Positions 7,982 through 17,055 of a stretch of 64,000 nt of DNA are shown here, in pieces; position 1 is the first letter of the stretch, and each line of letters opens with the position of its first letter. The translations under genes were made by a program, and so were the position numbers. This DNA comes from Agrobacterium larrymoorei (GTDB lineage: Bacteria > Pseudomonadota > Alphaproteobacteria > Rhizobiales > Rhizobiaceae), in the NCBI RefSeq assembly GCF_013322225.1, contig NZ_JAAMFB010000016.1, positions 1 to 64,000 of the forward strand, written 5' to 3'. Below the pieces are notes generated by a model that was not told the origin of the DNA, searched no databases, and saw only the letters and a program-made list of their open reading frames with translations.

Positions 7982-9226
7982 TCAAACCAGCGGCATCGTC
8001 GCCTTGGTGGTCGTTTCCGCATTCGCAATCAATCGGCCGAGACGCTTCATGCCCTCGTCAATCATCTCCTCGTTGGCACAGGAGAAGCTGATGCGCAGGG
8101 TGTTTGTACCGGAACCGTCAGCAAAGAAAGCCTTACCAGGAACGAAGGCGACACGCTCCGTCGCTATGGATTGTGCCAGAAGTTCTGCGCCATCGAGCCC
8201 TTCCGGCAGTGTCACCCATACAAACATGCCGCCCTCCGGCTTCGTCCAGCGTGCGGACTTGGGCATGTACTTGTCGAGTGCAACAAGCATCGCATCGCGC
8301 CGCGCACTGTAGGCGGCCTTGATTTTGGCAACCTGCTTGTCAAACCCGCGAGATGCCACATGTTCGATGGCCATCTGGTTGATGGTGGAAGAATGCAGAT
8401 CGGCGGCCTGCTTCATCAACACCAGCTTGCGGATGACCGGCATGGAGGCAACGACGAAGCCGACGCGCAAACCCGGTGCCAGCGTCTTGGAGAAGCTGCC
8501 GGAATAGATGGTGCGCGTCTTTTCGATGCCGGCATTGCGGGCGATATCCAGCGCCAGGATAGGCGCCACAGGCTCGCCATCGAAACGCAGATTCTGATAG
8601 GCAGCATCTTCCAGCACAGCGATATCCAACTCATCGGCCAGTTCCAAAAGCTTCTTGCGGCCATTGAGATCGACCGTCTCGCCGGTTGGGTTGGAAAAGT
8701 CTGCCGAGAGATATGCGAACTTGACCGAACCACCAGCCTTGGCAGCGTTTTCGCGATAGGTTTCCGGAGTGCGATTGCCGCCTGGGTTGAGCTGATCATA
8801 GACAGGCTCATAAGCATTGAAAGCCGAAAGCGCGCCCAGATAGGTAGGCCATGTCACGAGCGCGGTATCGCCCGGCGACAGGAATAGCTTACCGAGATAA
8901 TCGAGCGCCTGCTGCGAGCCGGATGTGATGAACACGTTATCGACAGAGCATTCGATACCGATCTTCGCCATATCCTTGACGATCCATTCGCGCAGCGGCT
9001 TGTAGCCCTCGCTGACGGAATATTGCAGAGCCGAATTAACCTGCGAGCCGGAAAAGATATCGGCATAGGCTTGCTTGAATTCCTCATCAGGAAACAGCGC
9101 GGGATCGGGAATGCCGCCTGCGAAGGAAATGATGTCCGGCTGATCCAGGAGCTTCAGTAGCTCGCGAATTTCAGAGGCTTTCATCCGCGAAGAGCGGCTG
9201 GCGAAGATTTGTTCCCAATCAAGCAT
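7982..9226 (-). CDS. PLP-dependent aminotransferase (class I/II)
   Basis: A 414-residue fold-type I aminotransferase resembling 2-aminoadipate/valine-type enzymes (LysN and stand-alone MocR-like groups). Visible features are SFAGGIPDPALFP near residue 34, SGSQQALDYLGKLFL near 107, SADFSNPTGETVD near 183, and the PLP-lysine motif SGSFSKTLAPGLRVGF with the Schiff-base lysine near K247. There is no N-terminal GntR domain, so it is an enzyme, not a regulator. Substrate cannot be fixed from sequence. Its promoter region contains a GTCAGCA/TGCTGAC palindrome. It is divergent from the fucU-like gene. Confidence 0.9.
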   Translation of the reverse strand: MLDWEQIFASRSSRMKASEIRELLKLLDQPDIISFAGGIPDPALFPDEEFKQAYADIFSGSQVNSALQYSVSEGYKPLREWIVKDMAKIGIECSVDNVFITSGSQQALDYLGKLFLSPGDTALVTWPTYLGALSAFNAYEPVYDQLNPGGNRTPETYRENAAKAGGSVKFAYLSADFSNPTGETVDLNGRKKLLELADELDIAVLEDAAYQNLRFDGEPVAPILALDIARNAGIEKTRTIYSGSFSKTLAPGLRVGFVVASMPVIRKLVLMKQAADLHSSTINQMAIEHVASRGFDKQVAKIKAAYSARRDAMLVALDKYMPKSARWTKPEGGMFVWVTLPEGLDGAELLAQSIATERVAFVPGKAFFADGSGTNTLRISFSCANEEMIDEGMKRLGRLIANAETTTKATMPLV

Positions 9227-9283
9227 GGGTCGGTTTCCTCATATTTCGTTTTGTTGCGCAAATATGTATCGAAATATCGATAG

Positions 9284-9298
9284 GTCAGCAATGCTGAC
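9284..9298. promoter_or_regulatory. Palindrome, possible operator
   Basis: GTCAGCA-A-TGCTGAC, a perfect 7-1-7 palindrome, 58 bases upstream of the minus-strand aminotransferase start. An imperfect TATCGA/TCGATA repeat lies just beside it. Its position suits a regulator site for the aminotransferase, but the regulator is unknown. Confidence 0.35.
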
Positions 9299-9464
9299 TT
9301 ATTGGATTCTGGTACGCTTTCAGATTTTTTGCGCATGCTCCCAAGTTACGGATTCTTCAATACAATCTCTCCAGCAACTTCACAATCTGCTTCAAGGCGG
9401 ATTGACGAAAGCGGATTTTCCGGCTCGATTGAGACCACATGATTTGCTGTCTGGAGGAGACGAC

Positions 9465-9917
9465 ATGCTGAAGAATATCGACCCCGCGCTGAACGCAGAC
9501 GTTCTGCACGCGCTTCGCGCCATGGGCCACGGTGATACTCTTGTGGTAACCGACACCAACTTTCCATCGGACAGCATTTCTCAATTTACGAGCGTCGGTC
9601 AGGTGCTGCGCATGGAAAACATTTCCGCCGCCCGCGCCATGAAGGCAATACTCTCCGTATTTCCGCTGGACACCCCCCTCCAGCCATCCGTCGGTCGCAT
9701 GGAAGTCATGGGCGCGCCAGATCAGATCGAGACGGTCCAGCAGGAAGTGCAGGCAGAAATTAATGCGGCAGAAGGCCAGCCCGCGCCGATGTATAGCATC
9801 GAGCGTTTTGCGTTTTATGAGAAGGCCAAGGAAGCTTACTGCGTTATTACAACGGGTGAGACGCGGTTTTATGGCTGCTTTATTTTGACCAAGGGTGTGA
9901 TTGCGCCTTCGGCTTGA
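9465..9917 (+). CDS. fucU: RbsD/FucU family sugar mutarotase
   Basis: A 150-residue protein of the RbsD/FucU family, which interconverts sugar anomers (L-fucose or D-ribose). The hallmark HALRAMGHGDTLVVTDTNFP lies at residues 15-34, with the active-site histidine at 22 and a fucose-type TNFP; IERFAFYEKAKEAYCVITTGE-like C-terminal motifs also match FucU. I chose the ATG at 9465 because GGAGGAG lies eight bases upstream; a longer reading frame starting at 9225 has no family match. No fucose operon surrounds it. The A+T-rich orphan gene starts 8 bases downstream. Confidence 0.85.
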   Translation: MLKNIDPALNADVLHALRAMGHGDTLVVTDTNFPSDSISQFTSVGQVLRMENISAARAMKAILSVFPLDTPLQPSVGRMEVMGAPDQIETVQQEVQAEINAAEGQPAPMYSIERFAFYEKAKEAYCVITTGETRFYGCFILTKGVIAPSA

Positions 9918-9925
9918 GGTGACAG

Positions 9926-10492
9926 ATGACCGGAAAAATAGTGCCTAAAGTAGACAGAGATCTTTGCAAGCACGCGTACGCCGACACCATTGAATCTATA
10001 AGTCGTCTAGCTTCCTATGCGACTTCTAGAAGCCTAAAAGACTTAGGGTATGGAGAATATTACAATATTTCTGAAAATCTTTGTCGAAAAGACTTGCTCA
10101 TCCTCTGCATTTCTACACGTAGATTTGCCGAGATAACAAATACCGTATCTGCCTTAAAATCGCATAACGTTTCCATATCCGATAATGTTGCGCTGACTCA
10201 AGGAGGCGTCAGATCGGACAGCGCGTGGAACATAATTGGTAACATCATTCATGGAAATGAGATGAAGGTCTTCAAGGACCTAGGCACAATTAATTATGCG
10301 TCCGGTCAAATTGACCTGATCAAATGGTTGGATACAAAAGAAGAGATAGACGCAGCTATATCGATTAAGTCCGACAAGTTTGAAAGAAAATATTTTGCGT
10401 TGATGGACTTGCTGACCGCCATCAACACTTACATCGAAAGTGTTTCAGATAGCGTCGAAGGCATATACTTGGGATCAGCTTACGAAATATGA
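9926..10492 (+). CDS. A+T-rich orphan protein of unknown function
   Basis: A 188-residue protein I do not recognise. It is soluble-looking, with no signal peptide or membrane segment, and rich in Ile, Lys, Asn, Ser and Asp. Several 60-base lines counted by hand have 19 to 29 G+C, about 40 percent, far below neighbouring genes. Codon choice (AAA, ATA, TCT, AGA) also differs. The C-terminal half (YFALMDLLTAINTYIESVSD) looks helical. It begins 8 bases after the fucU-like gene and ends inside a hairpin shared with ilvC. This suggests recent acquisition of a single gene. The open frame is long for such composition, so it is probably real. Confidence 0.6.
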   Translation: MTGKIVPKVDRDLCKHAYADTIESISRLASYATSRSLKDLGYGEYYNISENLCRKDLLILCISTRRFAEITNTVSALKSHNVSISDNVALTQGGVRSDSAWNIIGNIIHGNEMKVFKDLGTINYASGQIDLIKWLDTKEEIDAAISIKSDKFERKYFALMDLLTAINTYIESVSDSVEGIYLGSAYEI

Positions 10493-10520
10493 AAGGCCGG
10501 AGCTTTCGCCCCGGCCTTTC
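10491..10520. terminator. Bidirectional hairpin between orphan gene and ilvC
   Basis: GAAAGGCCGG and CCGGCCTTTC form a perfect 10-base-pair stem with a 10-base loop. It overlaps the stop codon of the plus-strand orphan gene and lies 25 bases past the ilvC stop on the minus strand. T-runs are short on both sides, so termination strength is uncertain. Confidence 0.6.
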
Positions 10521-10545
10521 GCAATTCTCGTCCAAGCGACAAAGC

Positions 10546-11610
<1,065 letters not shown>

Positions 11611-12273
11611 TCAGGCAGACTTTCCGCCCGTCTCCGAATGTACCTTTTCCGTGCCGTACAGCGTCAGGAAAGCGGCAACCGCCTTCCGCGCCCGGGCGGA
11701 AAAATCCTTTGCCTGCGCTTCGCCCAGCAGCATGCGAACATGCAGATCCGAGACGATGAGGCCGTAGAAGCTGCGATAGGCATCTTCCAGATCGTCGAAG
11801 CGAAGATAGCCGCAGCGACGCCCCGCCTCGATCAAGCCACGAGCGCGCTTGTCGATCTGGCGACGCCCGCGCTCCAGAAGCAGATTGCCGAGCTTTGAGC
11901 CATCGCGGCTGGCCTGGCCGATGGCAAGACGGTTCAGCGCCAGCGAAACATCACCCGCCAGAACGTCGAGCAGATCATGCGAGAAAACTTCGAGATGATC
12001 GACAAGCTGAGGGGCGGTTACGCGGTCGCCCGCCTTTTCAAAGGTGCGGACCTTGCTCTGCTGAAAGCTGATCATCGCAGCCAACAGACCGTCGCGGTCT
12101 CCGAACCATTTATACAGGCTTTCCTTGGAACAGTTGGCGGCACGCGCAAGACCAGAGGTCGTCAGCGCTTTTTCGCCGCCCTCGACCAGAAGACGCAATG
12201 CCTGCTCCAGAACGGCGTTCTGTCGCGGCGAAAATTCCTGCGCTGTGATCGGATCGGTCCCCACCTTGTCCAC
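11611..12273 (-). CDS. TetR family regulator
   Basis: A 220-residue TetR/AcrR-family repressor. The helix-turn-helix lies at about residues 20-60, including SGLARAANCSKESLYKWFGDRDGLLAAM. The C-terminal ligand domain resembles the AefR-like type (LALNRLAIGQASRDGSKLGNLL). I prefer the GTG at 12271-12273, with GAGAG upstream, because the overlapping palindromes at 12287-12306 then sit in its promoter. A longer reading frame would place those palindromes inside the coding sequence. Its target beyond itself is unknown; ilvC lies 45 bases downstream on the same strand and could be cotranscribed. Confidence 0.85.
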   Translation of the reverse strand: MDKVGTDPITAQEFSPRQNAVLEQALRLLVEGGEKALTTSGLARAANCSKESLYKWFGDRDGLLAAMISFQQSKVRTFEKAGDRVTAPQLVDHLEVFSHDLLDVLAGDVSLALNRLAIGQASRDGSKLGNLLLERGRRQIDKRARGLIEAGRRCGYLRFDDLEDAYRSFYGLIVSDLHVRMLLGEAQAKDFSARARKAVAAFLTLYGTEKVHSETGGKSA

Positions 12274-12286
12274 TCCACTCTCTATT

Positions 12287-12306
12287 ATGTACCGTACGGT
12301 ACGGTT
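12287..12306. promoter_or_regulatory. Overlapping palindromic operators for the TetR gene
   Basis: GTACCGTACGGTAC (12289-12302) is a perfect 14-base palindrome, and it overlaps a second one, CCGTACGGTACGG. Such tandem palindromes just upstream of a TetR gene are typical autoregulatory operators where two dimers can bind. The site lies 14 to 33 bases before the chosen GTG start. Confidence 0.65.
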
Positions 12307-12419
12307 CGAGAGTGATTTAAGCCGAGAGCCTTTCCGGGTCAAGCGGATTTTTATGCGGACGAAGCGATTTGATGCGTCGCAATATGCTCAGATGCCAAAG
12401 TACAGCTGGCAGATTTGCC

Positions 12420-12824
12420 CTATGCTTCGGCGTCGAAACGGGAACGTGCTTGCTTGACCGCCTCGTGGTTATCCAGCGCCCAGCTTATAACCTGAGACAG
12501 CGGTGAGTAGAGCGAGCGACCTAACGATGTCATGCTGTATTCGACACTTGGCGGCTTGGTCGGAAAGACCTCGCGGTGAATATATCCGTCCCGCTGAAGG
12601 TCGCGGAGCGTCTGCGTGAGCATCCGCTGGGAAATATCCGGCACCATGCGGCGCAACTCTCCAAAGCGATAGGGTCTTTCAGCAAGCGCCTGCAAAATCA
12701 GGGTCGACCATTTTCCACCAATCTGGCTCAGCAGATCACGAACCGGGCAATTATCGAAGTCGAGATTGGCAAAATCCGGTAGCGGTGCGGCATCTGGCTT
12801 GAGCTTCGAAACTGTCGCGGTCAT
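12420..12824 (-). CDS. HxlR family regulator (YtfH-like)
   Basis: A 134-residue winged-helix regulator of the HxlR family. Conserved parts include [35 protein letters not shown] and [21 protein letters not shown], followed by [15 protein letters not shown]. The single cysteine in NCPV is the usual redox/quinone-sensing cysteine of this family. It is divergent from a QorB-like quinone reductase gene, the same arrangement as E. coli ytfH-ytfG, so it probably represses that gene in response to quinones or electrophiles. The start at 12822-12824 matches the family N terminus; an upstream in-frame start is less likely. Confidence 0.9.
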   Translation of the reverse strand: MTATVSKLKPDAAPLPDFANLDFDNCPVRDLLSQIGGKWSTLILQALAERPYRFGELRRMVPDISQRMLTQTLRDLQRDGYIHREVFPTKPPSVEYSMTSLGRSLYSPLSQVISWALDNHEAVKQARSRFDAEA

Positions 12825-12941
12825 TGCGGTGGTTCCCTTTTGGTAACGAGTGGACGCGGAAATGCCTCCTTTACAGGTCGAAGTCAATTCTTATTTTAGA
12901 GCTACTCTCTTTTTGAGACCAATAGAAAGGAACTGATTTCC

Positions 12942-13826
12942 ATGAGCAAGATTCTCGTAACCGGCGCGTCCGGCCACCTTGGCCAGTCCGCCCTGCATCA
13001 CCTTTTGGATACCTATAAGGTGCCGGCCTCCGATCTCGTCGCGGCAAGCCGCGACACGTCGAAGCTTGCGTCACTTGCGGCAAAAGGTGTGGAGCTGCGC
13101 AAAGCGGATTTCGACGATTCCACTTCGCTTGAAAACGCTTTCGCCGGTATCGATACCGTGCTCATCATTTCCACGGATGCGCTTGCGGTTCCCGGCCAGC
13201 GTCTCGCTCAGCACAAGGCGGCAGTTGCTGCGGCCGTCAAGGCGGGCGTCAAGCATGTCGCCTACACATCGATGCCGAACCCCGACAAGTCGCTCGTCAC
13301 CTTCGCGCCGGACCATCTCGGCACCGAGGAAGCGGTCAAGACAAGCGGCCTGCCCTACACCATCATTCGAAACGCCTGGTATCTCGACAACTATCTGCAT
13401 GCAATGCCGCACAATCTGGCAACGGGCCAGTGGTATACCGCAACGGGTGACGGCAAGGTGTCGAATATTTCCCGCGACAACTGCGCAAGAGCTGCCGCCG
13501 CCGCGCTTGCAAAGACAACGCCTGAGAACAAGACCTACACGCTGACCGGCCCTGAACTTCTCGATGCCGACCAGATTGCAGCGCTGATTTCAGAAGCTAC
13601 CGGCAAGCCCCTCTCGGCAATCAAGGTTTCGCGCGAGGACTTGCAAAAGGGAATAGAAGGTGCGGGCCTTCCGGACTTCGTGTCGGCAATGCTGGCCTCG
13701 GCAGATGCAAATATCGCTGCGGGCAATTTCGAACTGCTGACCGCCGATTATGAAACGCTGACGGGCGAGAAGCCGCAGTCGGCAAAGGCATTTTTCGAGG
13801 CGAACAAAGCTGGCCTCCTCGGTTGA
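12942..13826 (+). CDS. NAD(P)H:quinone oxidoreductase, QorB/NmrA-like
   Basis: A 294-residue atypical short-chain dehydrogenase of the NmrA/QorB group, predicted to reduce quinones with NAD(P)H in the cytosol. The dinucleotide motif is VTGASGHLGQ (residues 6-15). HVAYTSMPNPDKS and LPYTIIRNAWYLDNYL match the substrate-side motifs of QorB-like proteins. An AAAGGA site precedes the ATG. It is divergent from the HxlR gene 117 bases away, whose product is the likely regulator. A hairpin (13867-13887) follows. Confidence 0.88.
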   Translation: MSKILVTGASGHLGQSALHHLLDTYKVPASDLVAASRDTSKLASLAAKGVELRKADFDDSTSLENAFAGIDTVLIISTDALAVPGQRLAQHKAAVAAAVKAGVKHVAYTSMPNPDKSLVTFAPDHLGTEEAVKTSGLPYTIIRNAWYLDNYLHAMPHNLATGQWYTATGDGKVSNISRDNCARAAAAALAKTTPENKTYTLTGPELLDADQIAALISEATGKPLSAIKVSREDLQKGIEGAGLPDFVSAMLASADANIAAGNFELLTADYETLTGEKPQSAKAFFEANKAGLLG

Positions 13827-13866
13827 AGCAGCTCTGCCGGGAAAATCTCCTGCCAGCGCAACACGC

Positions 13867-13887
13867 GTGGCGGCAAAGCGCCGCCAC
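13867..13887. terminator. Hairpin between convergent genes
   Basis: GTGGCGGC pairs perfectly with GCCGCCAC around a 5-base loop, between the 3' ends of the quinone reductase gene and the NDH-2 gene. There is no T-run on either side, so it is only a possible transcription stop. Confidence 0.4.
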
Positions 13888-13911
13888 GACAACCTCGGCG
13901 AGAAGGGTGGA

Positions 13912-15177
13912 TCAGTTCTCGTCCTTCAATGTTTCCTTTTGCGTGATTAGGCGCGCACTATGCTGGCCGCTGAGGTAAATCCACAGCCAGCTCCACGCGA
14001 CGGCAAGGCGAGAGCGCGTGCCGATCAGGAAGTAGATGTGTGCAAGCCCCCATATCCACCAGGCTATTACCCCTTTCAGCTTGATCCTGCCAAAGTCGAT
14101 CACAGCGGCACGCTTGCCGATGGTGGCGAGGTTTCCTTGATGGCGATAACGGAAAGGAGCTGGTAGCGGCCGGTTCGCCAACCGTGCCTTGATCGCGTTG
14201 GCCACGTAGCTGCCCTGCTGCTTCGCGGCAGGTGCGACACCGGGAACCGGCTTTCCATTTTCCTGCATGACAGCTGCCGTATCTCCAATGATGAAAATGG
14301 TTGGATCTTCCGGGATGTGAAGCTGTGGGCTGACCTCCGCGCGCCCTGCCCGATCCGACTTGACGCCGAGCCAGTGCGCGGCGGGTGAAGCCTGAACGCC
14401 CGCAGCCCAGATGAGAGTGCGCGCAGGAATGAACTCGTCGCCGATCTTGACGCCCTCTTCCGTGCAGGCGGAAACGGGTGTACCGAGCATCACTTGAACG
14501 CCAAGACGCTCTAAAGCCTTCCGGCTATATTCGGAAAGATCCTCGGTAAAAGCAGGCAGGACCCGAGGCCCGGCCTCAACAAGAAGCACGCGGGTCATAC
14601 GCGTGTCGATATTGCGAAACTCAGGCGGAAGCACCTTATTTGCGAGATCAGCGATCATGCCTGCCATTTCCACGCCGGTTGGCCCTGCACCTATGATGAC
14701 GAATGTCAGAAATGCCTTCTTTGCCTCTTCCGTTTGCGCAAGCTCTGCCTGTTCGAAGGCCAGAAGCAGACGGCGACGAATGGTGGTGGCATCTTCCAGC
14801 GTCTTCAGTCCCGGCGCGAAAGGCTCCCACGAATCGTTGCCGAAATAGGCATGGCGCGCGCCCGTTGCCAAAACCAGTGTATCGAAAGGAATGACGCTTC
14901 CATTGGTGAGGTGGACGTTGCGCGATGCGCGGTCGACCCCGGAAACCTCCGCCAGTATCGTCGATACTTCCTTGCGATCCCTGTAAAGACGGCGGATGGG
15001 CCAAGCGATCTCCGAGGTTGCGAGCGCGGTCGTTGCCACCTGATAAAGCAGAGGTTGGAACAGATGATGATTGCGCCGGTCTATCAAGGTGATCCGAACC
15101 GGAGCGCCCTTCAGGTCATGAACGACTTGCAGCCCGCCGAAACCTCCTCCAACGACGACGACTTTGTGATCCTGCAT
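13912..15177 (-). CDS. ndh: Type II NADH dehydrogenase (NDH-2)
   Basis: A 421-residue FAD-dependent NADH:quinone oxidoreductase, a non-proton-pumping entry to the respiratory chain bound to the inner face of the membrane. The FAD motif VVVGGGFGGLQ is at residues 6-16, LVLATGARHAYFG near 104, the NADH motif VIIGAGPTGVEMAG near 160, and FIIGDTAAV near 290. The C-terminal ~60 residues contain hydrophobic stretches (GVIAWWIWGLAHIYFLIG) that fit membrane attachment. I chose the ATG at 15175-15177, with AAGGG upstream. pdxJ lies upstream on the same strand, separated by a terminator. Confidence 0.92.
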   Translation of the reverse strand: MQDHKVVVVGGGFGGLQVVHDLKGAPVRITLIDRRNHHLFQPLLYQVATTALATSEIAWPIRRLYRDRKEVSTILAEVSGVDRASRNVHLTNGSVIPFDTLVLATGARHAYFGNDSWEPFAPGLKTLEDATTIRRRLLLAFEQAELAQTEEAKKAFLTFVIIGAGPTGVEMAGMIADLANKVLPPEFRNIDTRMTRVLLVEAGPRVLPAFTEDLSEYSRKALERLGVQVMLGTPVSACTEEGVKIGDEFIPARTLIWAAGVQASPAAHWLGVKSDRAGRAEVSPQLHIPEDPTIFIIGDTAAVMQENGKPVPGVAPAAKQQGSYVANAIKARLANRPLPAPFRYRHQGNLATIGKRAAVIDFGRIKLKGVIAWWIWGLAHIYFLIGTRSRLAVAWSWLWIYLSGQHSARLITQKETLKDEN

Positions 15178-15201
15178 ATGAGTGCCCTTCAATAAATAAA
15201 C

Positions 15202-15227
15202 AAAACCGCGCAACGGGTGCGCGGCTT
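15202..15227 (-). terminator. Intrinsic terminator of pdxJ
   Basis: On the minus strand GCGCGG-type arms (CCGCGC/GCGCGG, 15219-15224 and 15206-15211) form a G+C-rich hairpin followed by TTTTG and further Ts. It lies about 30 bases after the pdxJ stop and before the NDH-2 start, separating the two genes. Confidence 0.7.
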
Positions 15228-15256
15228 CCTATATAGCGACAAAAAATTGACGTTAG

Positions 15257-16012
15257 TTATGAAATAGACTGACCGCAGGCGCGACAAAACCGCCTAATAG
15301 TCTCGGCCACTCCGTATTCCAGCGCATCGGCTGTCAACCCGTGCCCTATCGAAACCTCAGCCAGATAAGGGATACGCTTCACTAGACCGGGCAGGTTCGC
15401 TACCGTAAGATCATGCCCGCCATTGACCCCCAGCCCATGTTCACGCGCGAGATCTGCGGTCAGGCCGAGCTTCTCGATCCAGACGGCGGCAGCCTCTGGA
15501 TCGTCGTAGCACCCACCATAAGGTCCGGTATAAAGCTCTATGCGATGGGCACCGGTTGCAGCAGCAAGTTCAATTGCCTGCCTGTCACCGTCCCCGTCGG
15601 CAAAGTGAGAGACGCGCATACCTTCAGCTTTAAGACGCTCCACAACATCCTTGAGAAATTCGCCGTGCTTGCAGAAATCCCACCCATGGTCCGAGGTTGC
15701 CTGCAACGGATCGTCCGGGACCAAGGTAACCTGCTCAGGTTGGTTTTCCTCACACAACAGAAGAAAATCCTCAGTCGGATAGCCCTCCATGTTGAACTCT
15801 GCCTCCGGGAATTCATCATCGATAAGTGCGCGAAGGAGCGGCAGGTCTGAGAAGCGGATATGCCGTTGGTCAGGGCGTGGGTGAACGGTCAGTCCACTGG
15901 CCCCGTTTTGCAGCGCCAACCGTCCGAAGTGAACGACATCAGGCCAAGGCAGGTCACGTCGGTTGCGCAACATGGCGATAGCGTTGAGATTGACGGAAAG
16001 TTTGGTCGGCAT
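15257..16012 (-). CDS. pdxJ: Pyridoxine 5'-phosphate synthase
   Basis: A 251-residue TIM-barrel enzyme that condenses 1-deoxyxylulose 5-phosphate and 3-amino-2-oxopropyl phosphate into pyridoxine 5'-phosphate, the last step of DXP-dependent vitamin B6 synthesis. Motifs seen are [14 protein letters not shown] at the N terminus, [13 protein letters not shown] near residue 40, EFNMEGYPT near 71, and [12 protein letters not shown] with [11 protein letters not shown] near the end. The start at 16010-16012 matches the family; a longer frame adds 16 residues without homology. Many bacteria place pdxJ beside acpS; here it is alone. Confidence 0.96.
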   Translation of the reverse strand: MPTKLSVNLNAIAMLRNRRDLPWPDVVHFGRLALQNGASGLTVHPRPDQRHIRFSDLPLLRALIDDEFPEAEFNMEGYPTEDFLLLCEENQPEQVTLVPDDPLQATSDHGWDFCKHGEFLKDVVERLKAEGMRVSHFADGDGDRQAIELAAATGAHRIELYTGPYGGCYDDPEAAAVWIEKLGLTADLAREHGLGVNGGHDLTVANLPGLVKRIPYLAEVSIGHGLTADALEYGVAETIRRFCRACGQSIS

Positions 16013-16318
16013 GATGTTCCAGCCCATTTTTGAAGGTTCCAGAAACCCTGTTTCTTCCACTATCCGGGCCTCCGCAAGCCAAGAGGAAAAATAATTTTTC
16101 TCTGCATGGAACCAGCCTCAACGTCGCGCGTTACAGCGCCGGTATAATGGGGCGAAATAATGAAACATAATTTTTCATATACGAATGCGCACATTGAAAT
16201 GGATAGTGAAACGGGCCTGATCGAGCGGCTGGACCATCCAGCTTCAGAGCGGAAAAATTCACAGGCGATCCTATCCCGCGTTGGTCGCACTAGAAAATCG
16301 CCTTGGAGGGAAAAACCA
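16013..16318. other. Divergent promoter region between pdxJ and the MerR-LuxR gene
   Basis: About 300 bases. An open frame in phase with the downstream regulator extends back to 16160, but it lacks family similarity there and the better start is the GTG at 16319. I see no RNA gene or repeat; it should hold the promoters of both flanking genes. Confidence 0.4.
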
Positions 16319-16996
16319 GTGAGCGACGCACCGTTGAATGCCGCAAACGGTGTGCAGTTCGATGAACACAAGGGCTTCCTCCCTTACGTCCCAATGCCAA
16401 CCCCTTTACCGCCTGAGCCCGTCGCCATTGCCGATATGGCAAACATGTTCGGTGTTACGCACAGAACGCTCCATTTTTACGAGGAAAAGGCAATTATCAC
16501 GTCGCGCCGTTCCGGCCTGATGCGCATCTATTGCCACCGCGACGTTCACCGCATGGCCGTGATCAATACGCTGCGGGAGATCGGCGTCCCCGTCGCAACC
16601 ATTCAGGACGTTATGGCGAAACTGGAAACGGCGCCCTCGCAAACCCAGGCCGACGCGATTTTCCAGGACGCTCTGGAAACACGCAAAAGAGAACTGGCCA
16701 CTGAGATTTCCACCGTTCACCGGCAGATACAGCAGATCAACGAACTGACGATTAGCGATGCTGACGGCGAGCCGGAGCATAAAGCCTCGCGGCCAAAAGT
16801 CGATCTTACCCCGGGCGAACGCAAATGCCTTGAGCTGATGGCCGAAGGCTACGCGCCGGTGCGGCTGTCACGCACGCTTGGTCTTTCCGCGGAAGACGTG
16901 CAAAATCTGGAAGCGGGTATCATAGCGAAATTCGGTGCCAACAACCGCTTTCAGGCGGTGGCAAAAGCCGTATTGGCGGGCGTGATCACCGCCTGA
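16319..16996 (+). CDS. MerR-type regulator fused to a LuxR-type HTH
   Basis: A 225-residue protein with two DNA-binding modules. Residues ~37-105 form a MerR winged helix (IADMANMFGVTHRTLHFYEEK, then LMRIYCHRDVHRMAVINTLREIGVPVATI). A helical linker with coiled-coil character follows. Residues ~163-225 match the LuxR/GerE helix-turn-helix (LTPGERKCLELMAEGYAPVRLSR ... NRFQAVAKAVLAGVI). I chose the GTG at 16319 because GGAGGG stands about 10 bases upstream; a start at 16160 is possible. No target operon is adjacent. The two-HTH arrangement is unusual for MerR proteins. Confidence 0.82.
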   Translation: MSDAPLNAANGVQFDEHKGFLPYVPMPTPLPPEPVAIADMANMFGVTHRTLHFYEEKAIITSRRSGLMRIYCHRDVHRMAVINTLREIGVPVATIQDVMAKLETAPSQTQADAIFQDALETRKRELATEISTVHRQIQQINELTISDADGEPEHKASRPKVDLTPGERKCLELMAEGYAPVRLSRTLGLSAEDVQNLEAGIIAKFGANNRFQAVAKAVLAGVITA

Positions 16997-17025
16997 AATA
17001 ATAGTTACATCCAGAAAGCGAACAA

Positions 17026-17053
17026 CGAAGCGCGTCAAAGACACCGCGCTTCG
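17026..17053. terminator. Hairpin between convergent genes
   Basis: CGAAGCGCG and CGCGCTTCG form a perfect 9-base-pair stem with a 10-base loop, between the MerR-LuxR gene and the end of the helicase gene. It could stop transcription from either side, although T-runs are weak. Confidence 0.5.
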
Positions 17054-17055
17054 CG

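Noticed and set aside
9225-9464. N-terminal extension of the FucU-like protein
   Set aside because: No homology, and the ATG at 9465 has an excellent ribosome site.
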